Positions 25,120 through 33,114 of a DNA stretch of 64,000 bases are shown here, piece by piece. The DNA lies in NCBI RefSeq assembly GCF_040253585.1, contig NZ_JBELAU010000019.1:25008-89007 (forward strand). Reading direction: 5' to 3'. Made by a program: the position numbers and the translations under genes. The number at the start of each line of letters is the position of its first letter. Within the stretch, counting starts at the first letter, position 1. Under the pieces are notes generated by a model. It was not told where the DNA came from. It saw only the letters and a list, made by a program, of their open reading frames with translations, and ran no database searches. The DNA is from Emticicia sp040253585. GTDB lineage: Bacteria > Bacteroidota > Bacteroidia > Cytophagales > Spirosomataceae.

Positions 25120-26682
25120 ATGCGATACAATATTCTTTGGGCCGATGATGAAATAGATTTATTAAAACCATACATAATTTTCCTGCAAGCCAAAGGCTAT
25201 GACGTAACGCCTGTGCCAAGTGGAGCTGATGCACTTGATAAGGTAGAGTCTGAACGATTCGATGTAGTATTTTTGGATGAAATGATGCCAGGAATGACAG
25301 GTTTGGAGACACTTTCAAAGATTAAGGTCTTGAAGCCAAACTTGCCAGTCGTTATGATTACGAAGTCGGAAGAAGAACGTATCATGGAAGATGCAATCGG
25401 TTCGCAAATTGCTGATTATTTGATAAAACCTATCAATCCAAATCAGATTTTGCTATCTGTCAAGAAAATTCTTGATAATAAACGCCTGATTTCGGAGAAA
25501 ACTAATCTGGGGTATCAGCAAGATTTCAGAAATTTGGCCATGCAATATAACGACCGTATTGGTCACGAAGAATGGTCAGAAATATACAAAAAATTGATTT
25601 TCTGGGAGCTTCAACTCGATAAATCAGATGATAAAAGTATGGAGGAAGTTTTTGGTATGCAAAAGGCTGAAGCCAACTCAAATTTCTGCAAGTTTATCGA
25701 AGAAAACTACGAAGACTGGCTCTCTGACCCCAAAGCCGATAAACCTTTGCTTTCGCATCAGTTGATGAAAAATAAGGTTTTTCCTCTGGTAAAAAATGAT
25801 TCTCCACTTTTCTTTTTATTGATTGATAACCTTCGCTACGACCAATGGAAGGTAATCGAAGAAGTAATTTCGGATTATTTTAATGTAGAAGAAGAAAGCG
25901 ATTATTATGCAATTTTGCCAACAGCTACTTCGTATGCCCGAAATGCGATTTTTTCGGGAATGATGCCTTCGGATATGGCCAAATATCACCCTGATTTATG
26001 GGTAAACGATGAAGGCGAAAACGAAGATGCCTTGAATAATAATGAAGGTGAGTTTTTGAAACGCCAAATCGAGAAAAGCCGTCAGAATATCAGTTTTTCT
26101 TACCACAAAATTCTGAATACGGCACAAGGCAAAAGTTTAGTCGATAATTTCAATAATTTATTGAAAAACCAACTCGTAGCCATTGTCTATAATTTTGTGG
26201 ATATGCTTTCACATTCTCGTACCGAAATGGGTATGATTAAAGAACTTGCACCCGATGAGTCGGCGTATCGTTCAATTACTAAATCTTGGCTCGAACATTC
26301 GCCTTTATTGGACTTATTGAAGAAAATTGCCGAGAAAAAAGGACGTTTGGTCATTACGACTGACCACGGAATGATAAAAGTAAAACATCCAAAACGTATC
26401 GTCGGCGATAGAAACGTAAATACTAATTTACGTTATAAACAAGGCAAAAATCTAAACTTAGATGATAAAAACGACCACGTTTTGGTAGTTCGTAAGCCAG
26501 AAACCTTTATGCTTCCAAAACCGAATATTTCAACGGCGTATTTCTTTACAATGGAAGATTATTTCTTTGCGTACCCGAATAATTATAACCATTACGTGAG
26601 TCATTATCGAGATACTTTTCAACACGGAGGCATTTCGATAGAAGAAATGATTGTGCCGTTTGCATATCTGACCGCCAAGTAG
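25120..26682 (+). CDS. porX: PorX-type response regulator with PglZ domain
   Basis: The start is placed at the ATG at 25120 (520 residues, MRYNILWADDEIDLL), the usual N-terminus of PorX. An N-terminal receiver domain (residues 1-120) has the acidic pair DDE, the phospho-acceptor in VVFLDEMMPGMTG and the conserved lysine in YLIKPINP. A linker leads to a PglZ/alkaline-phosphatase-like domain with FVDMLSHSRTEMG and LVITTDHGMIKVKHP. PorX partners histidine kinase PorY, regulates type IX secretion and has phosphodiesterase activity against cyclic oligonucleotides. No porY is in the window. A palindrome begins at its stop codon. Confidence 0.92.
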   Translation: MRYNILWADDEIDLLKPYIIFLQAKGYDVTPVPSGADALDKVESERFDVVFLDEMMPGMTGLETLSKIKVLKPNLPVVMITKSEEERIMEDAIGSQIADYLIKPINPNQILLSVKKILDNKRLISEKTNLGYQQDFRNLAMQYNDRIGHEEWSEIYKKLIFWELQLDKSDDKSMEEVFGMQKAEANSNFCKFIEENYEDWLSDPKADKPLLSHQLMKNKVFPLVKNDSPLFFLLIDNLRYDQWKVIEEVISDYFNVEEESDYYAILPTATSYARNAIFSGMMPSDMAKYHPDLWVNDEGENEDALNNNEGEFLKRQIEKSRQNISFSYHKILNTAQGKSLVDNFNNLLKNQLVAIVYNFVDMLSHSRTEMGMIKELAPDESAYRSITKSWLEHSPLLDLLKKIAEKKGRLVITTDHGMIKVKHPKRIVGDRNVNTNLRYKQGKNLNLDDKNDHVLVVRKPETFMLPKPNISTAYFFTMEDYFFAYPNNYNHYVSHYRDTFQHGGISIEEMIVPFAYLTAK

Positions 26683-26702
26683 CACAATTTACTGAATTGT
26701 GC
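26682..26702. repeat. GCACAATT-type palindrome, copy 1
   Basis: GCACAATT (26682-26689) and AATTGTGC (26695-26702) are separated by 5 bases. The arm begins on the last base of the porX stop codon. The same arm recurs at 30790 and 35334. Confidence 0.75.
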
Positions 26703-26730
26703 CAAGAATAATCACCTACCACAACAAAAG

Positions 26731-27444
26731 ATGAAACCGATTATATACCTTTTGATAGTGCTTAATTGTTTGATTATCAGTGCTGTTGCTCAAGATAAAA
26801 CCGAAAAGTACCTTGAAGATAAGTATTCGTGGTATATATCGTTGAATTTGGGAAATGCTGTCGGGAATTATCAGAAAATATTGGAAGATGCTGATAAAGC
26901 TGGCACAAAAGGTGGCTTGGTTATAGGTGGTTTAATGAATCCATATAAAAGAAGCAAAGCATCAACCGTATTTTATGGTGGAGAATTCGGCTTTCAGTCG
27001 AACGGAAGAGATAAAACACCAATCAGTGCATCTTTAGGTGATTTTTACGTAGCAAATCATTCGTTTTGGCTCAATGGTGTGGCTCGTTATCGACCAATTT
27101 TATGGAGTTCCAAACTGAATCCCTATGCTGATGCTTTTTTTGGTGCGAAACTCATCCGAACGAGTGTTGTTGAGCAATTCGGACAAGACGAGAGCGAAAT
27201 TCTGAAAGCTGTGAATAAGCTTGTGCCGAATTATGGGGCAGGAGTGGGGCTTGGTATAAAGCTATCGGGACAGCTAAAAAATAATTATCTTGATATTGGT
27301 CTGTATTACCAACAAGCCGACGCTACAAGAATTGTAAAACCAAATTCAGTAGAAATTAACAGTACATATCAAGCATCATTTAAACAGATTCTGACCAGCA
27401 CTAATCAGATTGTAGTCAAAATTGGCTTGGCTGGCTTTTTATGA
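26731..27444 (+). CDS. putative outer-membrane beta-barrel protein of unknown function
   Basis: The 237-residue product has a signal peptide (MKPIIYLLIVLNCLIISAVA-Q) and a body of alternating hydrophobic/polar strands with many aromatic and glycine residues (NLGNAVGNYQK; YGGEFGFQSNGRD; YADAFFGAKLIR; VGLGIKLSG), ending in the hydrophobic VVKIGLAGFL. This is typical of a small outer-membrane beta-barrel. I recognise no named family. It lies 48 bp after porX on the same strand, with a GCACAATT palindrome between, so co-regulation is possible but not shown. Confidence 0.7.
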   Translation: MKPIIYLLIVLNCLIISAVAQDKTEKYLEDKYSWYISLNLGNAVGNYQKILEDADKAGTKGGLVIGGLMNPYKRSKASTVFYGGEFGFQSNGRDKTPISASLGDFYVANHSFWLNGVARYRPILWSSKLNPYADAFFGAKLIRTSVVEQFGQDESEILKAVNKLVPNYGAGVGLGIKLSGQLKNNYLDIGLYYQQADATRIVKPNSVEINSTYQASFKQILTSTNQIVVKIGLAGFL

Positions 27445-27494
27445 AAATTCGCTTTATCAGTGCCATGCACAGCATGACATGACCAGGAATATCG

Positions 27495-27521
27495 TCTGTG
27501 GCACGCTATGCGTGTCACAGA
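27495..27521. repeat. GC-rich palindrome between convergent genes
   Basis: CTGTGGCACGC and GCGTGTCACAG pair, with one G:T wobble, around a 3-base loop (27496-27520). It sits between two converging genes and is a probable bidirectional terminator or REP-like element. A weaker GTGCCATGCAC/AGCATGACATG cluster precedes it. Confidence 0.7.
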
Positions 27522-27532
27522 TAAAATGTACG

Positions 27533-28432
27533 TTAAATTCGTACTTGTAAAACTTTGATTTCTTCGCTTAAAAATTGCGTATTTAGCTTTTGCAAATCTT
27601 TGTAATTAAATACCTGTCCGTCAGTTCTTACTTGTTTAATCTTCTCAAAATTAAGCGTTTCTACTAACCAACCTTCTTCTTGAGCTTTGCTTGTAGAAAT
27701 AATTCCTTCTTCTGGTAGATTTTTGTCAGGAGTTGTATAAAAAGCCCCAAAACCATAATTTATATCAACTGCTGGCGACCACGCAGCATTACCAATCGTC
27801 TGTGAAACTGCTACATAACATTGATTTTCTAAGGCTCTGGCTCTTGCTCCCACGTGTACACGGGTTGCTCCACGAATGGTTTCGGTACAACTTGGCGATA
27901 GAATGAGCGAAGCCCCAGCTGCACATAAATTTTGTGAACCAATTGGAAATTCAACGTCATAACAAATCTGAATGCCAAAACTGCCCCAATCTCCTTCAAA
28001 AACGGTTAGTTGTTTGGGTGCTGAATCAATTCTCCATTCTTCATTCTCGAAACGAGTCATAAAAAACTTATCTTGATAGCCAATCAAGCCTTTTTCTGAA
28101 AAAACAAATGCACGGTTATAAATTTTATCCCCTTCAAGTACAGGAAAACTTGGAGCAATGATTGTTACTTGATATTTTCGAGCGAGTTGACTGAATGTTT
28201 CGCAAAAATCGGCTTTAAGTGTATCAAGTTCTCTAACTTGCCAACGAATATCTGCACGAATTTCATCTGAAAACAAACTCACCAATTCCATCGAACCATA
28301 CTCAGGGAAAAGTAAGATTTGAGCATCTTGGCGAGCGGCTTTAGCCACCCATTTTTCGGTATGGACTCGCCAGTGGTCAAGGCTTTTGTGTTCGGTAATT
28401 GGGTACTGTGCCGAAGCTATGGTGATGGTCAT
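27533..28432 (-). CDS. carbon-nitrogen hydrolase (nitrilase superfamily)
   Basis: From the ATG at 28432 the protein has 299 residues (MTITIASAQYPI), and this start overlaps the upstream stop in an ATGA. The nitrilase triad is visible: Glu in LLFPEYGSMELV, Lys in GYQDKFFMTRFE and Cys in GIQICYDVEFPIGSQ. Members hydrolyse amides or nitriles. In many bacteria a close relative is fused to a GNAT acetyltransferase; here the GNAT is encoded separately and overlaps by 4 bp, consistent with one functional unit. The substrate is unknown. Confidence 0.92.
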   Translation of the reverse strand: MTITIASAQYPITEHKSLDHWRVHTEKWVAKAARQDAQILLFPEYGSMELVSLFSDEIRADIRWQVRELDTLKADFCETFSQLARKYQVTIIAPSFPVLEGDKIYNRAFVFSEKGLIGYQDKFFMTRFENEEWRIDSAPKQLTVFEGDWGSFGIQICYDVEFPIGSQNLCAAGASLILSPSCTETIRGATRVHVGARARALENQCYVAVSQTIGNAAWSPAVDINYGFGAFYTTPDKNLPEEGIISTSKAQEEGWLVETLNFEKIKQVRTDGQVFNYKDLQKLNTQFLSEEIKVLQVRI

Positions 28433-29025
28433 GATAGTTGTTTTGTCCAATAAATCATTTCTTTTTGAGTAGAATGCTGCTCTCCAATATCAAGCCATTC
28501 AAAGGTGCTTTTGAGCGAATTTTCTTTATTATAGCCTCTTTTTATCCAGAATTTATCTAAGGGTTGATAGTCAGAAGGTCGTAAAGGATGATTTTCCTCA
28601 CGAACTACTGAGCAGAAGCTGGTGATTTTACAAGTGCTAAAACTTCGGGCATGAGCTTCCCTTTCATCAAAAAAACGATGTCCTAAACCTAAACCACGAT
28701 AGTCGGGCAAAAGAATACTTTCTCCGAAATAAAACACACTTTCGAGTTCGATTCCCGCATTTATAAAAGGCTCTTGTACTTCGGGAGTTTCATCTATCAA
28801 AGGAATGCAAGTAGTTGCTCCAACCATTTTGCTGCCATCATAGACTACAAATAAAAAAGCATTTTCAGACTCAGAATAAACTTTGAGGTATTCTTTTTCG
28901 TAATCAATACTTCCTTCGTAGAGATACGGAAAAGCCTTAAAGACTGCAATTCTTAGCTGAGCGAGGTCTTCGAAAACAGATGTTATTAATGCACCTGTTT
29001 TGGTGATATATGAAAGCTGAGCCAT
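28429..29025 (-). CDS. GNAT-family N-acetyltransferase
   Basis: The 198-residue protein matches GNAT: the early LRIAVFKAFPYLYEGSIDYE, a central substrate region, and the acetyl-CoA motif LLPDYRGLGLGHRFFDEREA (R/Q-x-x-G-x-G/A type). The family transfers acetyl groups from acetyl-CoA to amines. It lies between an NTF2-like gene (5 bp upstream) and the nitrilase (4-bp overlap), and the pair corresponds to the two halves of known bifunctional GNAT/carbon-nitrogen hydrolase proteins. Confidence 0.9.
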   Translation of the reverse strand: MAQLSYITKTGALITSVFEDLAQLRIAVFKAFPYLYEGSIDYEKEYLKVYSESENAFLFVVYDGSKMVGATTCIPLIDETPEVQEPFINAGIELESVFYFGESILLPDYRGLGLGHRFFDEREAHARSFSTCKITSFCSVVREENHPLRPSDYQPLDKFWIKRGYNKENSLKSTFEWLDIGEQHSTQKEMIYWTKQLS

Positions 29026-29029
29026 TTTC

Positions 29030-29428
29030 TTATGAAACCAACTTTATCCAAAGTGGAAGGTTGTAGTAAGTAGTTACACGAGTAATTTTATCGCCTTTTA
29101 CCTCCAAAAATGCTCCAGCGGGCAACACATATTTTTGTCCGTGAGCGGCTGGTGAGTCTTCGTCACCTTTTTTATAGATTCCATTTACTATAAATTCGGC
29201 GGCCACACGGTTGCCAGTTGGTTCGCTCAAAAGTACAATTTCGGTGAGTGTTTCTTCGTAACATTCATCCATCATTTGCAAAAATGCCGTGAATAATTCA
29301 ATACCAATTCGTTCATCACCTTGGTTGGGTTGGTGTTTGATTTCAGGATGAACAAGAGCCAACATTCCCTGCCAATCTTTGTTATTAAAACAATCGTAGT
29401 ATTTTTTTACGGTTTCTAAAGCAGACAT
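29030..29428 (-). CDS. NTF2/SnoaL-like ketosteroid-isomerase-fold protein
   Basis: The 132-residue protein begins with the characteristic VKKYYDCFNNKDWQGMLALVHPEIKHQPN and has a typical alpha+beta cone length. Fold members range from isomerases and dehydratases to non-catalytic ligand binders, so no reaction is assigned. It is the first gene of an apparent three-gene operon with GNAT and nitrilase. Confidence 0.85.
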   Translation of the reverse strand: MSALETVKKYYDCFNNKDWQGMLALVHPEIKHQPNQGDERIGIELFTAFLQMMDECYEETLTEIVLLSEPTGNRVAAEFIVNGIYKKGDEDSPAAHGQKYVLPAGAFLEVKGDKITRVTTYYNLPLWIKLVS

Positions 29429-29489
29429 ATCAATAGTAAGTTTTAAAAATTAAGTAGAAATTGAATAGTTCTTGCAATATATAAAAAAA

Positions 29490-30770
29490 TCAAGAAATTT
29501 CAGCCTCAGCCAAAACACGATAGCTATAAGCTAAACCCATTGCTACACTATTAAAATTATCGCCTGATTTGATTTTTTCGGTTCCAAAACGCTGCATAAA
29601 AATATTGTTCAACGGTCTAACCATCGAAGTTCCGCCCGTCATAAATACTACATCAATATCTTCATTTTTTATTTGATTTTTGTCGAGAAACTCTTGCAAA
29701 TATTGTTCAATTTTCTCTACGTTTTTATCAATGATTTCTTCTGAAAATGCTTGAATCGAAATGGGTTCGTTGATGGCTATTTCACTTTCGTTAAACTCAA
29801 ATACTGCATCATCTGACTTTGTTAAGTCGATTTTTACTTTTTCTATTTGCTTGAAAAGTACATAACCTAAATTCTGTTCAATCAAGGTTTGAAGATTTTT
29901 TACTCGATAATCTTTGCCCGAATATTGGTAAGATTTAGCAATGCTCAACTTCATACGGAGCGAGTCGAGGAAGTTCATTTTTTCCCATGAACAAATGCTA
30001 TAAAAATACGAAAGAGGTAAATCAATCGGTTTCCCAGGAGTAAATTCTTCTTTTACACCACGCCCAAAATGAGGTGTACCTTTGTGCCACATAATATCAG
30101 AATCGAAACTATCGCCACCGATATAAATACCTCCTTGTGCGAGCATATCAGCCGTTCTATCGGCTTGATTAATAGCTTCGGGGTTAAGTTTCATCAACGA
30201 AAAATCGGATGTACCTCCACCAAAATCGGCCACCAAGACCAATTGTTGATTTTCGATTTGGCGTTCATAAGTAAAAGCCGCACCGATGGGTTCCATTTGA
30301 AAGTAAAATTCTTCAAAACCTGCAATTTGTGCTGCTTTTGATAATCTTTCTTGAGCTAAAGCATCTTTTTCAGGGTTTTCATCGAAAACTACTGGGCGGC
30401 CAATTACAGCTGTTTTGACGTTTTCTCCTACAAATTCATCAGCTACTTTCTTTAAATGAACTAAAATCAAAGCCACCAAATCTTCTGCACGGTAGTTTTT
30501 CGAGCCGATGCGAGTATCAATAAAGCTTTTATTGGGTAAAACCTTTTTGATAGACTTCATAAATCGTCCACGCATACGATTCTGCACATAGAGCGAAATT
30601 GCATCATGCCCAACCGTTGGAACAACAGGCTCTTTTGGATTGACAGGCTCAGGGAAAAATAGCAGTGAAGGGATTGTAAATAGTTTAACTAAATTATTGG
30701 TTTCTGTATCAAGAATTGCGAGTGCCGAGTTGGTCGTGCCGAAATCAATTCCGTAAATATATTTGCTCAT
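29490..30770 (-). CDS. Hsp70-family (YegD-like) ATPase protein
   Basis: I place the start at the ATG at 30770 (426 residues), where the sequence opens with the phosphate-1 motif YGIDFGTTNSALAIL; an upstream start would run into a repeat. Further Hsp70 nucleotide-binding motifs are phosphate-2 VLVADFGGGTSDFSLMK and the adenosine motif VVFMTGGTSMVRPLNNIF. There is no C-terminal substrate-binding domain, so it resembles YegD-type Hsp70 homologues of unknown cellular target. A perfect 20-bp palindrome separates it from the ABC gene upstream. Confidence 0.9.
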   Translation of the reverse strand: MSKYIYGIDFGTTNSALAILDTETNNLVKLFTIPSLLFFPEPVNPKEPVVPTVGHDAISLYVQNRMRGRFMKSIKKVLPNKSFIDTRIGSKNYRAEDLVALILVHLKKVADEFVGENVKTAVIGRPVVFDENPEKDALAQERLSKAAQIAGFEEFYFQMEPIGAAFTYERQIENQQLVLVADFGGGTSDFSLMKLNPEAINQADRTADMLAQGGIYIGGDSFDSDIMWHKGTPHFGRGVKEEFTPGKPIDLPLSYFYSICSWEKMNFLDSLRMKLSIAKSYQYSGKDYRVKNLQTLIEQNLGYVLFKQIEKVKIDLTKSDDAVFEFNESEIAINEPISIQAFSEEIIDKNVEKIEQYLQEFLDKNQIKNEDIDVVFMTGGTSMVRPLNNIFMQRFGTEKIKSGDNFNSVAMGLAYSYRVLAEAEIS

Positions 30771-30789
30771 GAAAAAAGGTTTTGTAGTA

Positions 30790-30839
30790 GCACAATTTTC
30801 TAAATTGTGTTTGGTGCGGCACAATTTAGAAAATTGTGC
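30790..30839. repeat. GCACAATT-type palindrome, copy 2
   Basis: GCACAATTTTCTAAATTGTG (30790-30809) and its perfect complement (30820-30839) form a 20-bp stem with a 10-base loop. Each arm is itself nearly palindromic. It lies between the FtsE-like and Hsp70-like genes. Confidence 0.85.
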
Positions 30840-30851
30840 GACGATAAAAAT

Positions 30852-31529
30852 TTACATACTTTCAGCAAGGTCACGAACCTGACCTTTATCGCAGTAGAGT
30901 GTACGGTGCGGGAAGCGTTCGATAAGCTCAAAATCATGCGTTGCCATCAGAACGGCAGTATTTGATTTCGCATTAATATCGAGGAAAAGTTTCAGAATTT
31001 CTACTGACATTTCGGGGTCAAGGTTACCCGTTGGTTCATCGGCTAAGATAATATCGGGTTTGTTGAGCAATGCTCGGGCGATGCCCACTCTTTGCTGCTC
31101 ACCACCAGAGAGTTGATGTGGCATTTTTTCGAGAATATGTGGGAGATTGACTAACGCGAGCACTTCCGTAATTCGCTTATCCATTTCTGTTTTTTCAGTC
31201 AAACCCATGGCTTTTAAATAAAAGCGGAGGTTTTTGTCGATGTTTCTATCACTTAACAACTGAAAATCTTGAAAAACGATGCCGATATTTCTTCTAAGAT
31301 AAGGGATTTGGGAGCGTTTCAGAGCATGAAGTTCGAATCCACCAACAACGCCACTGCCTTTTTCAAGCCAAAGATCAGCGTAGAGCGTTTGTAGAAGTGA
31401 AGATTTTCCACTACCAGTTCGACCAATCAGATATACAAATTCTCCTTTTTGGATACTAAAATTTACATCCGACAAAACCAATTGGTCTCGTTGGTAAATA
31501 AAAGCGTTTTGTAGTGAAATGACTGGCAT
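30852..31529 (-). CDS. FtsE-like ABC transporter ATP-binding protein
   Basis: The 225-residue ATPase has Walker A GRTGSGKSSL, signature LSGGEQQRVGIARAL, Walker B IILADEPTGNLD and the switch histidine in MATHDFELIERF. Length and sequence are closest to FtsE, which with FtsX couples ATP hydrolysis to cell-wall hydrolase activation at division. No ftsX-like permease lies beside it, so assignment to FtsE rather than another LolD/MacB-type ATPase is provisional. Confidence 0.85.
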   Translation of the reverse strand: MPVISLQNAFIYQRDQLVLSDVNFSIQKGEFVYLIGRTGSGKSSLLQTLYADLWLEKGSGVVGGFELHALKRSQIPYLRRNIGIVFQDFQLLSDRNIDKNLRFYLKAMGLTEKTEMDKRITEVLALVNLPHILEKMPHQLSGGEQQRVGIARALLNKPDIILADEPTGNLDPEMSVEILKLFLDINAKSNTAVLMATHDFELIERFPHRTLYCDKGQVRDLAESM

Positions 31530-31530
31530 A

Positions 31531-31635
31531 AATTAAGAATTGAGAATTAAGAATGTAGAATGATTGAAAATAATTTTATAGGTTGATACTAAAGAAGTAC
31601 TACCGACATTCTCAATTCTACATTCTTAATTCTAC
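31531..31635. repeat. word-built palindrome between ftsE-like and fsa genes
   Basis: GAATTAAGAATGTAGAAT (31544-31561) and its perfect complement (31615-31632) form an 18-bp stem with a 53-base loop. It is made of the same AATTAAGAATGTAG words as the palindromes at 19.1 and 44.1 kb. Confidence 0.85.
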
Positions 31636-31642
31636 ATTAATT

Positions 31643-32302
31643 TTATTTTCCGTTTGCTTTGGCGTGGTCAGCTAAGAATTTAGCTAAACCGCTGTCAGTC
31701 AATGGGTGATTCAATAAAGCCATGATAGCTGAAAGTGGACCAGTCATTACATCAGAACCAATTTTAGCACATTGTAAGATATGTAAAGGATGACGTACTG
31801 AAGCAGCTAAGATTTGCGTTTCAAAGCCGTAGTTGTCATAAATTGTACGAATATCTTCAATCAAAATCATGCCATCTGATGAAATATCATCTAAACGACC
31901 AACGAATGGAGAAACATAAGTTGCACCAGCTTTGGCAGCTAAAAGAGCTTGTCCTGCCGAGAATACTAACGTACAGTTGGTTTTGATACCTCTTTCCGAA
32001 AAATATTTGATAGCTTTGATACCGTCTTTAATCATCGGTATTTTTACTACAATCTGCTCGTCGATTTCGGCTAATTCTTCACCTTCGGCAATCATTTCCT
32101 CGAAAGTTGTAGCAATAACTTCAGCACTTACATCACCATCTACAATATCGCAGATTGCTTTATAATGACGCATGACATTGTTTTTGCCAGAAATACCTTC
32201 TTTGGCCATTAATGAAGGGTTGGTAGTTACGCCGTCAAGAATGCCGAGGTCTTGTGCTTCTTGAATGTCTTTGAGAGAGGCTGTATCAATAAAAAATTTC
32301 AT
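31643..32302 (-). CDS. fsa: transaldolase-like fructose-6-phosphate aldolase
   Basis: The 219-residue protein is of the short transaldolase subfamily (MipB/TalC/FSA): MKFFIDTASLKDIQEAQDLG, DGVTTNPSLMAKEG, and the Schiff-base lysine in IVVKIPMIKDGIKA. Length and motifs fit either fructose-6-phosphate aldolase or a short transaldolase acting in the pentose phosphate pathway; these cannot be separated by eye. A C-rich hairpin of a repeated type lies immediately before the start codon. Confidence 0.88.
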   Translation of the reverse strand: MKFFIDTASLKDIQEAQDLGILDGVTTNPSLMAKEGISGKNNVMRHYKAICDIVDGDVSAEVIATTFEEMIAEGEELAEIDEQIVVKIPMIKDGIKAIKYFSERGIKTNCTLVFSAGQALLAAKAGATYVSPFVGRLDDISSDGMILIEDIRTIYDNYGFETQILAASVRHPLHILQCAKIGSDVMTGPLSAIMALLNHPLTDSGLAKFLADHAKANGK

Positions 32303-32306
32303 GGAG

Positions 32307-32339
32307 AAAAAACCCCTATCCCCTAAAGGGGGACTTTTT
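32307..32339 (-). repeat. C-rich palindromic repeat before the fsa start, copy 1
   Basis: On the plus strand AACCCCTATCCCCTAAAGGG and following bases form a CCCCT/AGGGG hairpin flanked by A and T runs. On the mRNA (minus) strand it ends a few bases before the fsa ATG. A similar element with the same orientation and spacing precedes gcvP at 57.4 kb. Confidence 0.7.
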
Positions 32340-32406
32340 GTTGGGAACTCCTATGCCATGGGGCAATTAGACATAGAAATTACAAATATATTGATGCGAA
32401 TAAGTC

Positions 32407-32494
32407 AAAAAAAAAGGCAAATTCACCGCTCAACCACAGTACCCTTGCTTCGGTCAAGACCTGGGGGATTCAGCAGGAGCTGGTAATTTGCCGA
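32407..32494 (-). ncRNA. ffs: signal recognition particle RNA (small 4.5S type)
   Basis: Read on the minus strand, GGCAAATTACC pairs with GGTGAATTTGCC to close a long hairpin, and AGCTC pairs with GAGC inside it. The core CCCAGGTCTTGACCGAAGCA followed by AGGGTA is the conserved SRP Alu-less domain-IV pattern (asymmetric loop GAAGCA, then AGGGTA). The RNA is followed by nine T and preceded by a consensus promoter. It binds Ffh and targets membrane proteins to FtsY. The apical loop is not the usual GNRA/GGAA. The 5' end is approximate. Confidence 0.9.
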
Positions 32495-32496
32495 CA

Positions 32497-32527
32497 CAAA
32501 AGTAGTAAATTTTTGACTGTCTGCAAA
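32497..32527 (-). promoter_or_regulatory. consensus promoter of the SRP RNA gene
   Basis: On the minus strand TTTG (plus 32524-32527) and TACTTTTG (plus 32497-32504) are separated by 19 bp, a full match to the Bacteroidetes promoter consensus. It ends a few bases before the RNA 5' end. Confidence 0.85.
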
Positions 32528-32722
32528 CGTTTTCTTTGACAAAATTAATAGTTTTTTGATAATTTGATGTAAAAATCAATATAATTAACTGATAATCAGT
32601 GACTTGATAGGTAATATTATGACATTAAAAAAAATTAAGGAGATATATCATATTTTTTGAAAAGCCTTCATTGTAATTTTGTTTGTTTTGAGAAATATTC
32701 CTAACCCAAAGTCTTTAAAATT

Positions 32723-33055
32723 ATGGTACAGAAAGTAATCTTATGGTTTTTTGTAGTAATGTTTTTTGTTTTTGCTCTTGTGCAATATAATGACCCAGAC
32801 CCTTATGTATGGATTCCGGTTTATTTGATTCCGACGTATTTGTGTTATTATAAGCTGCAAGGGAAAGGCGATAAAGTGATGTATTTTGGCATTGGCTTGC
32901 TTTTTTTGATGTGGGCAATCAACCAATTTCCACCAGCATGGGAGGGCGTTTTGTTGAATCAAGGTATGAAAACGATAAATATTGAGTTGGGGCGTGAATC
33001 GCTTGGTTTGGGATGCTGCACTATTGGAATGTGGATTTGTGCAGCATTAAAGTGA
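32723..33055 (+). CDS. small four-helix membrane protein, TMEM220-like
   Basis: The 110-residue protein has about four hydrophobic helices and the pattern FALVQYNDPDPYVWIPVYLIP near the N-terminus, which I associate with the transmembrane-220 family. The function is unknown. TAATTTTG at 32674-32681 could be its -7 element, though the nearest TTTG is only 14 bp upstream. Its stop codon is followed closely by a word-built palindrome shared with the convergent ligA gene. Confidence 0.8.
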   Translation: MVQKVILWFFVVMFFVFALVQYNDPDPYVWIPVYLIPTYLCYYKLQGKGDKVMYFGIGLLFLMWAINQFPPAWEGVLLNQGMKTINIELGRESLGLGCCTIGMWICAALK

Positions 33056-33062
33056 GTTCTGT

Positions 33063-33112
33063 GTTTAGAGTTCTGAGTGATGAATTTTAACTCTACACTC
33101 AGAACTCTAAAC
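33063..33112. repeat. word-built palindrome between the TMEM220-like gene and ligA
   Basis: GTTTAGAGTTCTGAGTG (33063-33079) and its perfect complement (33096-33112) form a 17-bp stem with a 16-base loop. The arm repeats the words GAGTTCTG/TTTAGAGTTCTGAG. It lies between convergent genes and is probably a bidirectional terminator. Confidence 0.85.
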
Positions 33113-33114
33113 TA

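Noticed and set aside
25120..26682. PglZ domain as part of a BREX/Pgl phage-defence system
   Set aside because: The domain is fused to an N-terminal receiver, which is the PorX architecture, and no brx/pgl partner genes are nearby.
32265..32486. A 73-codon plus-strand frame overlapping the SRP RNA
   Set aside because: It starts antisense within fsa and crosses the SRP RNA on the opposite strand; the RNA has a promoter, conserved core and terminator.
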